Source of the DNA: Pohlia nutans
Lineage: Eukaryota > Streptophyta > Bryopsida > Bryales > Mniaceae
DNA length: 64,000 bases
Direction of reading: 5' to 3'
NCBI GenBank assembly: GCA_022496805.1
Contig: CM040085.1
Coordinates: 36,733,811-36,797,810 of the forward strand
Below the pieces are notes generated by a model. It saw nothing but the letters and a program-made list of their open reading frames with translations. It made no database searches and had not been told where the DNA came from. This document shows positions 49,143 to 64,000 of the stretch, piece by piece. Each line of letters opens with the position of its first letter. The stretch's first letter is position 1. The position numbers and the translations under genes were made by a program.

Positions 49143-51071
49143 ATGAATCGCCTCATCTTCCTCCGACCTGCTTCCGTTCTCCAAGCCCCGCGCCGTCTCC
49201 CATCGATCACGCATTCCGCTTCTCGCACAATTCGTTCATTGCAAGTTACGAACTCTGCTGCGGATGTGACGTTGGCTGTCGGGGCGAAGAATTCTTCCGA
49301 ACATACAACGGTCCTGCCTTCCTCAGTGTACGTGCACATCCCGTTCTGCAAGCGCCGATGCTTCTACTGCGACTTCCCGATCGTAGCAGTTGGAGAAAGA
49401 ACAGATTCCAACAAGGATCACATGGACACCACCATGACGGACTACGTCGACTTAATCTGCCGCGAGATTCGTGTCGCGGCGAAAGCAAACCCTAGCAAAC
49501 CTCTGCAAACAATCTTCTTCGGGGGCGGTACTCCATCCCTCCTCCCTCCGCCGCTCCTCCTCCGCATCCTGTCCACTCTCGACGCCAATTTCGGCATCAA
49601 CGCAGGCGCCGAAGTCTCCATGGAAATGGATCCGGGTACATTCAACACCCATTCTCTAAACCAATTGATCTCCGGGGGGTTAACTAGGGTTTCCATGGGC
49701 GTGCAGTCGTTCTCCTCTTCGCATCTCCAATCTTGCGGCCGCTCTCACGCGCTTCCTGACGTTTACTCCGCCATTGATGCCATTCACGCCACGGGTCTTG
49801 CCAATTGGAGCCTGGATTTAATTTCTTCCTTACCGCACCAAACCCTAATCGACTGGGAGCATTCGCTTCAGCAAGCCGTGGCTGCTTCCCCGACTCATAT
49901 CTCAGTGTACGGTCCTTCTTGTTCACATTTTTAGATTTTTTTGACCTTTAAACGTCACATTTTTCCAAAACACATTGTAAAGAGATCGGCTATGTTTGTA
50001 ACGTTTAAGCCTTAACCTTCAATTGATCATATTGTGAAAAATATATAATTCAGACGGGACCAAATTTTATTGATGACCAAAACTACTTAGTGGAGATCAT
50101 TGTATATGTTGGTCAAAACAGAAGAAGTTTGAACAAGAGGAAGTCCAAATAGGACCTATTCAAAACTGTTAAGAAAAACATGGAACCCAATTTGGGCTTC
50201 TTGGTCCTTTAGGGGTTAAGGTTCAAAGTAAGCACATAGAATAGAATAAGGTGTGAAGGTAGAGTGTGAAACCTTCACCATTAAAACCTCATTCTTCTTT
50301 ACATTTAATTTTGTTCATATTTTTTTCAATGCAACCAGGTATGATCTTCAAATCGAGGAAGGGACTCTATTCAACAAATGGTACAAACCAGGCCAGTCGC
50401 CTCTTCCGAGCAACGACAAAGCTGCAGAGTTTTATCAAACGGCATCAACGAAGCTGCAGGAGGCCGGTTTTTCACATTACGAAATCAGCAACTACGCGAA
50501 ACCAGGTTTTCAGTGCCGACACAACCTTGTGTATTGGAATTCTCTCCCCTATTTTGCATTTGGATTGGGATCCACGAGCTACTTGGGATTGCAACGATTT
50601 TCACGACCTAAAAAGCTCAAGCGGTATCGAGAGTTTGTGGACAATTTTGAAAGCTTGGAAGGCCGGATTTCGTGGCCACAAGATAGCAAGGAGGAGAGAG
50701 CTTTGGATGCTGTGATGCTTTCGTTGCGATTAGCGAGGGGTTTGGATTTGCAAGAATTTCAAGCCATGTTTGGTGGTGAATTTACTGGTCTTGTGTGTGA
50801 AGCGATGTTGCCTTTTGTTTCCAGTGGTCATGTTGCGTTTTTGAACGTGGAGAGGGAGATTATTGTAGACATGGAGGTTGTCAAAGAAGAGATCCGGGGT
50901 TTAGGGTTCAGGGTTTTAGAGCAGAGAGAGTTAGCTTTTGTGCGTCTTACTGACCCTCATGGGTTTTTGCTTTCTAACGAAGTGATTGCGTCCATCTTCT
51001 CCGCTTTGCCTGGCGGGGAGAATTCCCAATATCGGTTGTGTACTGATGAGTTTGAGGTTTCACCAAAATAG
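49143..51071 (+). CDS. HEMW-like (RSAD1): HemW/RSAD1-like radical SAM protein, two exons
   Basis: Exon 1 is 49143-49906 and exon 2 is 50339-51071, with phase-2 junction TCAGT/GTACGG ... CCAG/GTAT. This gives 498 residues. An Arg/Ser-rich N-terminus of about 55 residues looks like an organelle presequence. The radical-SAM motif is Cys69-x3-Cys73-x2-Cys76 (FCKRRCFYCDF), and GGGTPS at 127-132 is the SAM-binding glycine motif. The residue after CFYC is Asp-Phe, not the fourth Cys of true HemN (coproporphyrinogen dehydrogenase). That favours HemW/RSAD1, a heme-binding chaperone-like protein, over oxygen-independent HemN. The second exon contains the HemN C-terminal domain (SHYEISNYAKPGFQCRHNLV). 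The intron carries a MITE. Plant annotations often call this protein HemN1. Confidence 0.93.
49941..50219. mobile_element. TTAA MITE in the HemW intron, family D
   Basis: The right end is GGTCCTTTAGGGGTTAA (50203-50219). The left end is decayed (TTGACCTTTAAACGTC, 49941). The interior, with 'aattcaga', 'attttattgat' and 'cctattcaaaactg', matches the triple array in the enolase intron and the fragment at 60249-60409. It fills most of the 432-base intron. Confidence 0.75.
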
Positions 51072-51908
51072 GTAAGCCACCCTAGTTAGGCCACAATTCG
51101 GAAGTCGCCCCCATATCAAAATTTTAAATGCAAGACACTAATACATAGTGACACAAATAGTCACATGGCACAAATGTAGAGTACTTTACCTGAACTCTCA
51201 GGTTCCAACCAACCAATCAATGACACACATTATTTGTTTTAAAATTAATTGTTTTGGGACAAACTTACTATGTAGTCAGAATTGAGTTTTTAGGAAGACA
51301 TGCTTTGTGAGGACTCTTGAATTTTTTTGGTGATGAGAGATCTTACATTAGAGCATTCTCGTCAGAAGTTGCTATCTTCAAATTTTTAGTTAAAACTTGA
51401 GGTCTACAAAATGCTTTTTGCCAACCAGAGCGCTCAAGGCTATTATTTTGCTTCTGGATACCAGACAAACTCTTCTTGGATGGAAAAATGTAAGTTTGGG
51501 TTGGTATTCAAGGTTTGGAAATGGAGATACCAGCCTCATTTGTGAGCTTGCTATTATGTTGAACAAGCAGCTACAAGAGGTTTTGTCCATGTACCAAATA
51601 CACTGTAAAATTGGCTCATTTATTAAGTAAGAACCTCAGGACATTCTTAAGCAAGAAACTGTCACACCTGTGGCATTTGGAGAATCTGTATCTACAATGC
51701 CTTGGAATCACAAGCATCTTGGAGGATCTACAATAACTTCAATTGGGTCAAGCAACGAGGGTTGGAGAGTTGAATTATTTTATTGGTACTATACATTGTA
51801 GCGGCATTGTAGAGAAAGGGTGTGGTATAGCAAGCTGAAGAATGTTATGCTAGTCAGACTTCCATTCATTGGAAATGTAGCTTTTGTGAATACTAACTAT
51901 TTGATTAT
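51072..51908. other. HemW 3' flank and intergenic DNA
   Basis: Only short frames are present. The first part should be the 3' untranslated region of the HemW-like gene. No RNA gene or repeat was recognised before the MITE starting at 51909. Confidence 0.5.
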
Positions 51909-52547
51909 TTAACCCTTTGACTTGCATATAATGAACGACGAACAAATTGCAACTTTTCTCTTGACTACATCTTGTACAATTTTTCACCATCCAAATTTCT
52001 CATGGTTCTTGTGCTAATTGACTATCATTTGTACGATATAGATCTTCAAAATAAGATATTGTGATTTTTTGAAAAACAACACAATTGGTTTGTGTCAAGT
52101 TTCATTCTTAGTTCAAAAAGTGAGACCTTAAACATGATTTTCCAAAGTAAGTAGAATCAAATAATAGAAACCATACCATCTTGTAGTGCATGGTTTTCCA
52201 ATTTCATTACAATATTTTTAAATTTTTGTGTTAATTTGGGATTTTTATTTGAACTTCAAGAGAAAACCTTGCAAAATTAATTAAAAAAATAAAAATAAAA
52301 AATGATGAATCCAACTGTATAGATGTGATCTTCACATTGACATTTACAACTTAGCTTTGTACCAATGGTGGACGTGTGGCATCTTTTGCATGAAATGAAC
52401 CCAGCCTGAACAGTGCCCTACAATTACTTATTTATATTAGATACACGCCCAACTCTGCTTCGTACATCAACTCCATTCTTGTTTTTCATCAGACGTTATA
52501 TAACGTATCTTTGAAAACAGTGTTGAATCGAGACGTTAAAGGGTTAA
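51909..52547. mobile_element. TTAA MITE, family A copy 2 with internal insertion
   Basis: TTAA at 51909-51912 and 52544-52547 flank CCCTTTGACTTG and GACGTTAAAGGG. The interior matches the 10649-11196 copy closely. An extra 103-base block at 52363-52465 is absent from that copy and is bounded by GTAC on both sides. Confidence 0.85.
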
Positions 52548-52988
52548 AGCAATTTCAAAACACCACATTGAAACTTTTTGAAGATTATATAACAGGGCTG
52601 AACATGCTAAACCTCCAAATTTTGGAGCCAATTTTCGTTCAAAAATAGCAGTACTTCTTCGTACCAAGTGCTTCCTATGAAACACATACGTTCTTCAATT
52701 CTTCTAAGTCACTCGGTCACCTTTGCAGACTTGTTTCAGAGTGATTGGCCATGATTTTGACAAATATCAAAGGAGTTGAGTAAGATGACTTCCTTGCAAC
52801 AAGCAGCAAAGAGAAGGGGTTAGCCCCACCCGAGCTGCTCGTAATGAGCTTTTGAGGCCAGTATCCTATATCACCAGCCCTTCATGACTAAACTGCCTAG
52901 AATAATATTTGGTGTAAGAAAAGAAAATGATTGATTCCGGGAAGCTGCTTAGTTGTTGATGTCCTCCAACTCTGGAATTGTAATGCCC

Positions 52989-57985
<4,997 letters not shown>

Positions 57986-58240
57986 GGCTGGCGAAGAATC
58001 CTGTGAATCTGTGACGAGTGATCTGTTGTTGGAGAAGTAAAGTTTGTGAGAATTGTTTTGTGTGAGAGCCAGGGGAAAGGAAAAGAAAAGGGAGGTTTGA
58101 AGAGACTGAGGAATAATCGGAGCGAGAGAGGGAGAGACGATGGTTGAAGTGCAGATGGTTGAGGGCGCTGCGCTGCCTTCGCGTCCCCGCAAACTGATGA
58201 ATGGAAAAGATGGCCGCGCTCACTGCCCCTCTGCCAGCGC

Positions 58241-58331
58241 TCGGACGGACGAACGTCCACGGACGTAAAACGATCCCAGCGCCTCAGTTGCACGGACGGA
58301 CGTCGACGGACGTAAAACGATCCCGGTGCCT
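58241..58331. promoter_or_regulatory. duplicated ACGT-rich block in the enolase promoter
   Basis: Two copies of a roughly 43-base block (58241-58284 and 58291-58331) each contain 'cggacgtaaaacgatccc' and several ACGT cores. They lie about 260-350 bases upstream of the enolase start codon. ACGT cores bind plant bZIP factors, so a regulatory role is plausible, but this is inferred only from position and motif. Confidence 0.5.
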
Positions 58332-58515
58332 TGGACGGACGTCGGTCCCTCGACGGTTGGGGGCGAGGTTGGCAGACGATGGTCACTTGGATCTCAGGTG
58401 AAAATTCAATGGGTCACGGGCAGCCGGGGATAGGATCCGATCTGCCCGGAAAAAAAAAAAAAATCATCTACTGTCTCATTTTCATCCATACCGTACCTTC
58501 GTAGCAGCTTCGCTT

Positions 58516-59091
58516 TTAACCCCTAACTGCCTGAGCGTCCATTTTTTGAACGATGTACAGATTTCATCCATAATTTCTCATCCGTCATGCATTTTTAGCA
58601 GTGTGGAATTTTTACTGTAGATTCTGTGGGAAGTTAGCTTCATGCATATGTGATCCGATTAGAAAGGGGATGATTTGTGAAATTTTTATGCCTCATTTCA
58701 TGTTGTAGTGATTCACCCAAAATTTCGAAGATTTCATTGTAAAAGTGCTCTTAAAAAGGTCAACTCATAAACTTAAGCAACCAAAAAATCTCCAAAAATC
58801 ACTACACTTAGAGTATTACATTTCAACCAATCACAACAAATTTCATGTACAAATTGTCAATATCTTATTTGTAATCAAATTACAAAAGAATTTTCAATTT
58901 CAAGTTTCAAATTTTATACAAAAAAATTGGTAAGAGCAATTGCAGATCTAAGTGTATGAATAGAATCTAAAATTGATAATGTACAACTTTTATTCATACA
59001 TCAAGTTCAAATATCCCCCTAGGTTGCATTTTATGATGCATTTTTGCAAAACTGCTGAATTTGGAGAGGGATGAGGACGTTTAGGGGTTAA
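58516..59091 (+). mobile_element. TTAA MITE, family B, intact copy upstream of enolase
   Basis: TTAA at 58516-58519 and 59088-59091 flank ends CCCCTAACTGCC and GGACGTTTAGGGG. At 576 bases it is nearly identical in length and sequence to the 44536-45112 copy, which suggests a recent spread of this subfamily. Confidence 0.9.
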
Positions 59092-59937
59092 AATTCCCAT
59101 TTCTAGTGCAATGAGTATAAAATGAAAATAAAAATAAAAAATCTTTCCCATTTTGAGTGTACAATAGAGCAAATGGGAGTCAACACCCTTTTGCAATGGG
59201 ACCACAATCTAGTTACAATTAGAAACTAAGTTTACAGGGGAATGGCTTGATATGGGTACCACTTTTACGCGTCTCACATAGTGTGACTTGTGTCTAACTC
59301 ATTTTATGTGTGTTAGAAATTCCGTCTTTAACACCATGTATATAGTTGCAATCATGGTGCCTATAACACCCTCTAATTTTTGTAATTTTCCAATGTTTTT
59401 CTCTTACCAAAAAGATAGTTCTCAAAAATCACACTATTTTTGGAGGGGATACCCACATCAGGGCATCACCCTACATAGCAATGGCACAGTAGTCCCAAAA
59501 TTCATGGATTACAAATGGCATTCCTTCATTACTTAAAAATGTGGATCTAAGTGGAGATTCTCTTTCAATCCAGTTTTCAAAGGGGTGCTCCATAGCACTG
59601 CTATATTATACTGTGTTTCCCTACACTGGTCCAAGAAATTAAACTCTAAGGATGGCGCTGATCTTATGAAGGTGCTTAGAGAGTGCATAAGATGTGCAGA
59701 CACTTATCTCTACCGGTATTCATGGAGATGATTTGACAAGCAAAACAGAAGATGCGTTCAATTCTAATTAATCTCACTAAAGAATTAACAGTGATATACA
59801 TCCATGTTGCTGCATCACAAGATGCCCAGAACAAGCTTGTGAGCTTGTTTTTGACAACTCCAAGGTCAATGTCGTCTTCAATGTTGTGTGCACAGACTTA
59901 TATACCACAAGTACAGGGAGAAAGTCTGATGACTTTA
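59092..59937. other. interval between enolase-side MITE and LRR 3' end
   Basis: No supported gene. The right part should be the 3' untranslated region of the minus-strand LRR gene. The left part has short unsupported frames. No RNA gene was recognised. Confidence 0.5.
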
Positions 59938-62900
59938 CTAGCATGCTGGTAGCGGAGTTCCGCAAAGCCCCAGGTTGCCGGGTCGAAATACAGCAGCTCG
60001 CAGATTACTCATAGACTGCGGGATTGGACCTGCACAGACAGACAAAGAGCCACCATCAATTCACATAATTATTATGTCAAATCATACAGAGCCATAAGGA
60101 TCACTCATCTTTGCCAACATAAGTCTGCGTTGTTTCAGTTGGTCATAGGTTCGTGTTTCCATGACACAAAAACAACACAATATGGTCATTGATTCAGTGC
60201 TATAACAAGAATGACTGAATCAGTGACCACTGATGTAGTGCACTTCTGGAACCCTTGAGGCATTCCTGAAGCTGACGTTATCAATATCAATGAAATTTTA
60301 TATCAATGCTTAAATAAAATTGGACAAAAAAGAGTTCTCATGCAACATACTCAAAATTGCGGAAAATACATGAGGCCCAATTTGGGCTTCTTGGTCTAGA
60401 AGAGGTTAACCCTTAAAGAACATAGCTTTCTTGATTCTCACACCCAAAATCTCTTTTAAACTCCATTTTAAGTATAATTCTCTTTTTAATTTCATTTGGT
60501 TCATTTCAAAGAAGTATAGATGCCTTAAATATATATTTTTTGACATTTAAGAAACTCCATTTGATTCAACGGAGTAGAAGTTATGAGCAAAATTTTCCCA
60601 AAAAAAAGGTAACCCCGTGAGGCTTAGTATGTCCTTTAAGGGTTAAGTAAAACTGTGCTTCATTCGTGAACAATCCAAGCAATTGTTTTCATAGGAGAAA
60701 TCAGATTACCTGGGAAATGCAAAAAAGAATTTAAGTAGCTGATACATGGAACATTAATCACAAAGGGACACGTGCACCGTGTGTGTAGTTTTAATTCTTG
60801 TATGTTTGCATAAAAAAGATTAGAGGTCTAGCAATACCTGACAACTGGTTTCTGCTGAGATCCGTGAACGACACGAACTCGTCATCCTGGAAGGGGCCGT
60901 AGTTAGCAGGGATGACTCCGGAGAATTTGTTGTTACCAATGTTGAAATCCTGGAGCTGAAGAAGGTCGCCGAGCGCAGGAGGCAAACTGCCAGACATCAA
61001 GTTCCCAGACACATCAAGCTTGAACAGGCTGGAGCATTTGCCCAGCTCCTTGGGGATGGAGCCTCGGATCATGTTGTTGGGAAGCTCCAGCTCCGTGAGC
61101 ATCGCGCAGTTGCCAATCTGGGGCGGAATGGCGGACACCTGCGTGTTTTCGCGCTAGGGTGTTAGATTTATCCAAAAAGGAAAAGAAAAATCGTATATTA
61201 TGTAAAACATTTGCCATTCGTAACATTCTTTAGTAGCCCCAGTGTTCACCCTTGGGAATCAACATCGCAGGCCAAAATCATTACAAGAATCGTAATCTTC
61301 TGGAGAATCAAAGTCATCTTTAGCTAATGATGGCTTAGCAACTCAACAAACTTCAATTTTTTAATAGTTTCTACATGTTCCACATCATCAATTCCATGTT
61401 CAGATGTTCATTCTTTGTACAAGCAAAAGGGTGTGTTGTACATAATACTAGCTAAAGAATGTTATGATTATTGCGTCATTGACACAATAAAATAATTACA
61501 GAATTTAATGTTTAAATATATTTAAAATGGGATATTTCAGAATATTTAGAATATTTTCTATATGTTTTATATTACTTTGAAATCTTTTTGGAATATTTGG
61601 TGATTTCACCCACCTTGGTGTTGAAAATGATGATGCGTTGGAGGCCTCGGATGTTGCAAAGTTCGCCAGGGATTGGACCTGTGAAGGCGTTCTGACCAAG
61701 CTGGATGTCATCAGCGATCGTGAGCTTGCCCAACCACTTGGGAATCGATCCAGAAAGCTTATTGTTACTGAGGACGAAGCTCTGCAGATTCTCCAGCAAC
61801 GTGATGCGCTGGGATCCTGTCCAACCCAGGCATATTGTTTTCTGTTGAATGTATGCTTAGGTACAACATTACAAAACAATGGCCTACTCTAGGAAATCAG
61901 GACCAAAGTCTGTGGCAGCTTCAAATTGGTTCTAAGCATTAACGTTACAACCAATACTGAATTTTCCTATGCACACAATCTTCATAATGTATTCCAAATC
62001 TTTGTAGAGAACTCCTCTTCATCTCTATTTATTCTCAACTCTTCATGGTGTACTTCTCAAAATAATTAAGAAGTCCTCTACTAATGTGTGACATGTGTCG
62101 TAGGCTATGCTAGATAGACTGTACTCCATGGGTTCACCACGTCTTGTAGTGGGTGCATGCTACCACCTCGTCGCTTCGCGACTCAGAGATCTAACATGCA
62201 CCCAATACATGTTGTAGAAGAGCCCATGGAGTACTCTATCTAGTACAAAGGACTCATCTTTTCGCTACAAACCGAGAAAATAAATCAGACCCACTCGATC
62301 ACCAGTGGGCTTGATCCCATGGTACTGATTATGGGAATTAGAACAAGTTCCCAAAGATCAATTTTCATTTTTATTTTTGGATCAACTAGACATTTACAAC
62401 TTCCCATCAAATTCATCGATAATATTATGGTAGCTTGTCTGGGTAGGTTTTAGTATCAATTCTCGAACTAGACTACTGCATGTCAATATGCTTTTCCAAT
62501 CACTTAGGCCTGAACGAAGTTCAATGGGGGAACTGTCACATGGAGATAAAAACAAGATTCCCATATGCAAAACGCAGACAAATTTCCCACAATTGTAACT
62601 TTCCCAGATCAAAAAGACACTACAATCATCCCAGGAAAGTTACAATTGTGGGAATTTTGTCCCACTTCCCATATGAAATCCCATGTGGGAATTCATGTCT
62701 TTATCTCTCCCTGTGATATGTTGGTATGATCATATATATTTCAATGTTACCAAGTGTTAGGAAAATGGGGATTGAGTACCTACCAATCGTTTTGAGCTCG
62801 TTGTTCGAGAGGATCAAGCGCATGAGCGCCTTCAGATTTCCGAACGAGTCCGGGATTCCACCCATGAATCGGTTGCCTGCAAGTAAGAGGTCTGTGAGCT

Positions 62901-63873
62901 TGACGAGCTTGCCGAGATCTGTGGGGATGGCGCCGCTGAACTGCGTCTGGTACATGGTCAAGGAGATGAGTTTCTTCAGGTTGCCGAACTGCGGAGGAAT
63001 CGGGTGCAAGAATGCAAACTGCACCCCATCGAAGAAGGTGAGATCTGTGAGTTCTGTTAAAGCTCCCAGAACTCCTGCTGGGACTTTCACACCCGCCTTC
63101 ACCTTCAGCTTGAAATTGTTACTGCCTCCAACATAGAGCCTCGTCACTCGTCCTGCGCCGTTGCAAGTGACCCCCTGCATACACACACCGCTCCTCAGTT
63201 TCTCAATTACAGCTTCTACCAATTTTATTTCACGGTCATGAAGATGGACCGTCTCTAATCAGAAAGCATGAAAATCGTCACCCAGAAGAAGAAGAACTCC
63301 GGTCCTCTTTAGAGGCTGGCGTGAATAAAGTGTCTATTCGACCTACTCATGGTATAGAGTCCACCGGACAAAGGACCAGTGATTAAAACATGAAGAGTAA
63401 CCGGGGATGTCAGAGTGCAAGCTCGTGAGGCAAGACTATGTGAATCCATGCTCAGAGAATTGGGAGACAGTTACCTTCTACTCGTGAATTGAAATTGTGG
63501 GATTTTGTCACTGCCCGTCAAGGAGATGTGGGCCATGTTCTCGCTTGACAGCTCTTTGCAGAAGCACACACAAATGCTGGGGCAACTACTTGCATTCTGA
63601 GACCCCCTGATAAAGAATTCTTGACCTAAAACTTGGACCAAAGTTAGAGATGCTGACCTGCCAAGTGCAGCAATCGGAGGTGGATTTCCAGGAACCCAAA
63701 AGCTTGCCGTCGTCAGAGAACTGGCTCTTGAATGTGAGCAGAGCTTGCTTGTCACCGGCGTTGCAAACTGCTGCACTAGCGGCAGATGTGAATCCCCACA
63801 ACACCAGCGTTAGAGCCACCAGAAGAATCCTCAAGGAGCTCTGAATCATCTTCATCTTCAAATCTTCCACCAA
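59938..63873 (-). CDS. secreted leucine-rich repeat protein (DRT100/PGIP type)
   Basis: Five exons close in phase to about 400 residues: 63873-63658, 63174-62784, 61816-61614, 61138-60838 and 60029-59938. The start could instead be the Met at 63855 or 63849, which gives a more typical signal peptide (ILLVALTLVLWGFTSAASA). The N-terminal cap has KQALLTFKSQF and DCCTW, as in plant LRRNT_2 proteins. About ten plant-type repeats follow (L..L.L..N.F.G.IP), for example LVLAGNRFMGGIP-like and LSNNKLSGSIPKWLG. The C-terminus is GLCGTPLPAC, the capping cysteine pair, directly before the stop. There is no transmembrane or kinase part, so it is an apoplastic LRR protein resembling DRT100 and polygalacturonase inhibitors. 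The exact ligand cannot be told. Confidence 0.92.
60249..60409. mobile_element. MITE fragment, family D, in LRR intron 4
   Basis: The right half of the family D element is recognisable ('aattggacaaaaaagag', 'atgaggcccaatttgggc', 'ttcttggtc'), ending in GAGGTTAA at 60402-60409. The left end is decayed or truncated near 60249. Confidence 0.65.
60406..60646. mobile_element. short TTAA MITE in LRR intron 4
   Basis: TTAA at 60406-60409 and 60643-60646 flank the inverted ends CCCTTAAAGAACATA and TATGTCCTTTAAGGG. The 241-base unit has no coding capacity. Its left TTAA is shared with the end of the preceding element. Confidence 0.85.
62110..62243. repeat. 134-bp foldback in LRR intron 2
   Basis: The left arm 'ctagatagactgtactccatggg' is mirrored by 'cccatggagtactctatctag' at the right end. 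An inner pair (GGGTGCATG and CATGCACCC) sits inside. The structure could form a single long hairpin. Confidence 0.8.
62510..62700. repeat. foldback with 27-bp nearly perfect arms in LRR intron 2
   Basis: 'tttcccacaattgtaac' plus 'tttcc' (about 62579-62605) pairs with 'ggaaa' plus 'gttacaattgtgggaa' (about 62634-62660) with one mismatch. Outer segments with 'cccatatg' and 'catatg', and with 'cacatgg' and 'ccatgtg', extend the pairing. It is a MITE-like palindrome. Confidence 0.8.
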
Positions 63874-64000
63874 GTTTAATTTCTCACCTCAACTTTAATG
63901 AAATACAATACCAGTCAACTCAACTAAACCATATGCCTGCAGAAACTCGTGAATGCTCGGGCTTTTGTACGCATTTTGTACTCGTGCTTGTTGTACTGTA
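63874..64000 (-). promoter_or_regulatory. upstream region of the LRR gene (partial)
   Basis: The last 127 bases lie 5' of the LRR start and should be its leader and core promoter. No TATA box or other motif stands out, and the window ends here. Confidence 0.35.

Noticed and set aside
59938..60029. tRNA/SINE-like pattern with a B-box-like GGGTCGAAAT
   Set aside because: On the minus strand it is the last exon of the LRR gene, reading GPIPQSMSNL to GLCGTPLPAC and the stop, with exact phase closure.
62726..63136. 136-codon plus-strand frame
   Set aside because: It is the antisense shadow of LRR exon 2.

Overview
The window is nuclear DNA of a land plant, most likely a bryophyte-grade or other seed-free lineage. 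Genes are spliced with short GT-AG introns, there is a chloroplast CP12 gene, telo-box (AAACCCTA-type) motifs occur near transcribed regions, intergenic DNA is very AT-rich, and small non-autonomous transposons are abundant. The species cannot be fixed from the sequence alone. Exon boundaries were derived by hand from splice signals and reading-phase closure, so single-base errors are possible.

Layout. About 1-4.3 kb is AT-rich DNA with a microsatellite and a retroposon-like poly(A) tail. About 4.4-5.5 kb holds a plus-strand cluster of box C/D snoRNAs behind a telo-box, including a clear U14. From 5.5 to 21 kb there are no intact protein genes, only transposon remains: TTAA-flanked MITEs, a CACTA-like element, a tRNA-derived SINE and a broken hAT transposase. 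A minus-strand gene of unknown name (21.5-29.9 kb) has at least eight exons and a 1,116-residue Asn/Lys/Ser-rich last exon. Its upstream exons resemble a DDE-type transposase, and one apparent frameshift lies in a homopolymer. Next on the minus strand are an orphan 268-codon ORF (30.7-31.5 kb) and a complete 13-exon DNAJC11-like gene (32.3-37.2 kb). From 39 to 45.4 kb there is a second dense block of MITEs, including a nested insertion and a roughly 400 bp foldback.

The right side is the gene-rich part: CP12 (45.9-47.6 kb, plus), a two-exon HemW-like radical-SAM gene (49.1-51.1 kb, plus), a 13-exon enolase of the ENO3 type with all catalytic residues (53.0-58.0 kb, minus), and a 5-exon secreted LRR protein (59.9-63.9 kb, minus). 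Several introns and promoters here carry MITEs.

The genes are not an operon or pathway cluster. They are independent housekeeping and defence-type genes: Calvin-cycle redox control, heme/radical SAM, glycolysis, mitochondrial membrane organisation and an apoplastic LRR. The most unusual items are the transposase-like giant gene, the snoRNA cluster with compensatory terminal stems, and a large family of TTAA-targeting MITEs with piggyBac-like ends.
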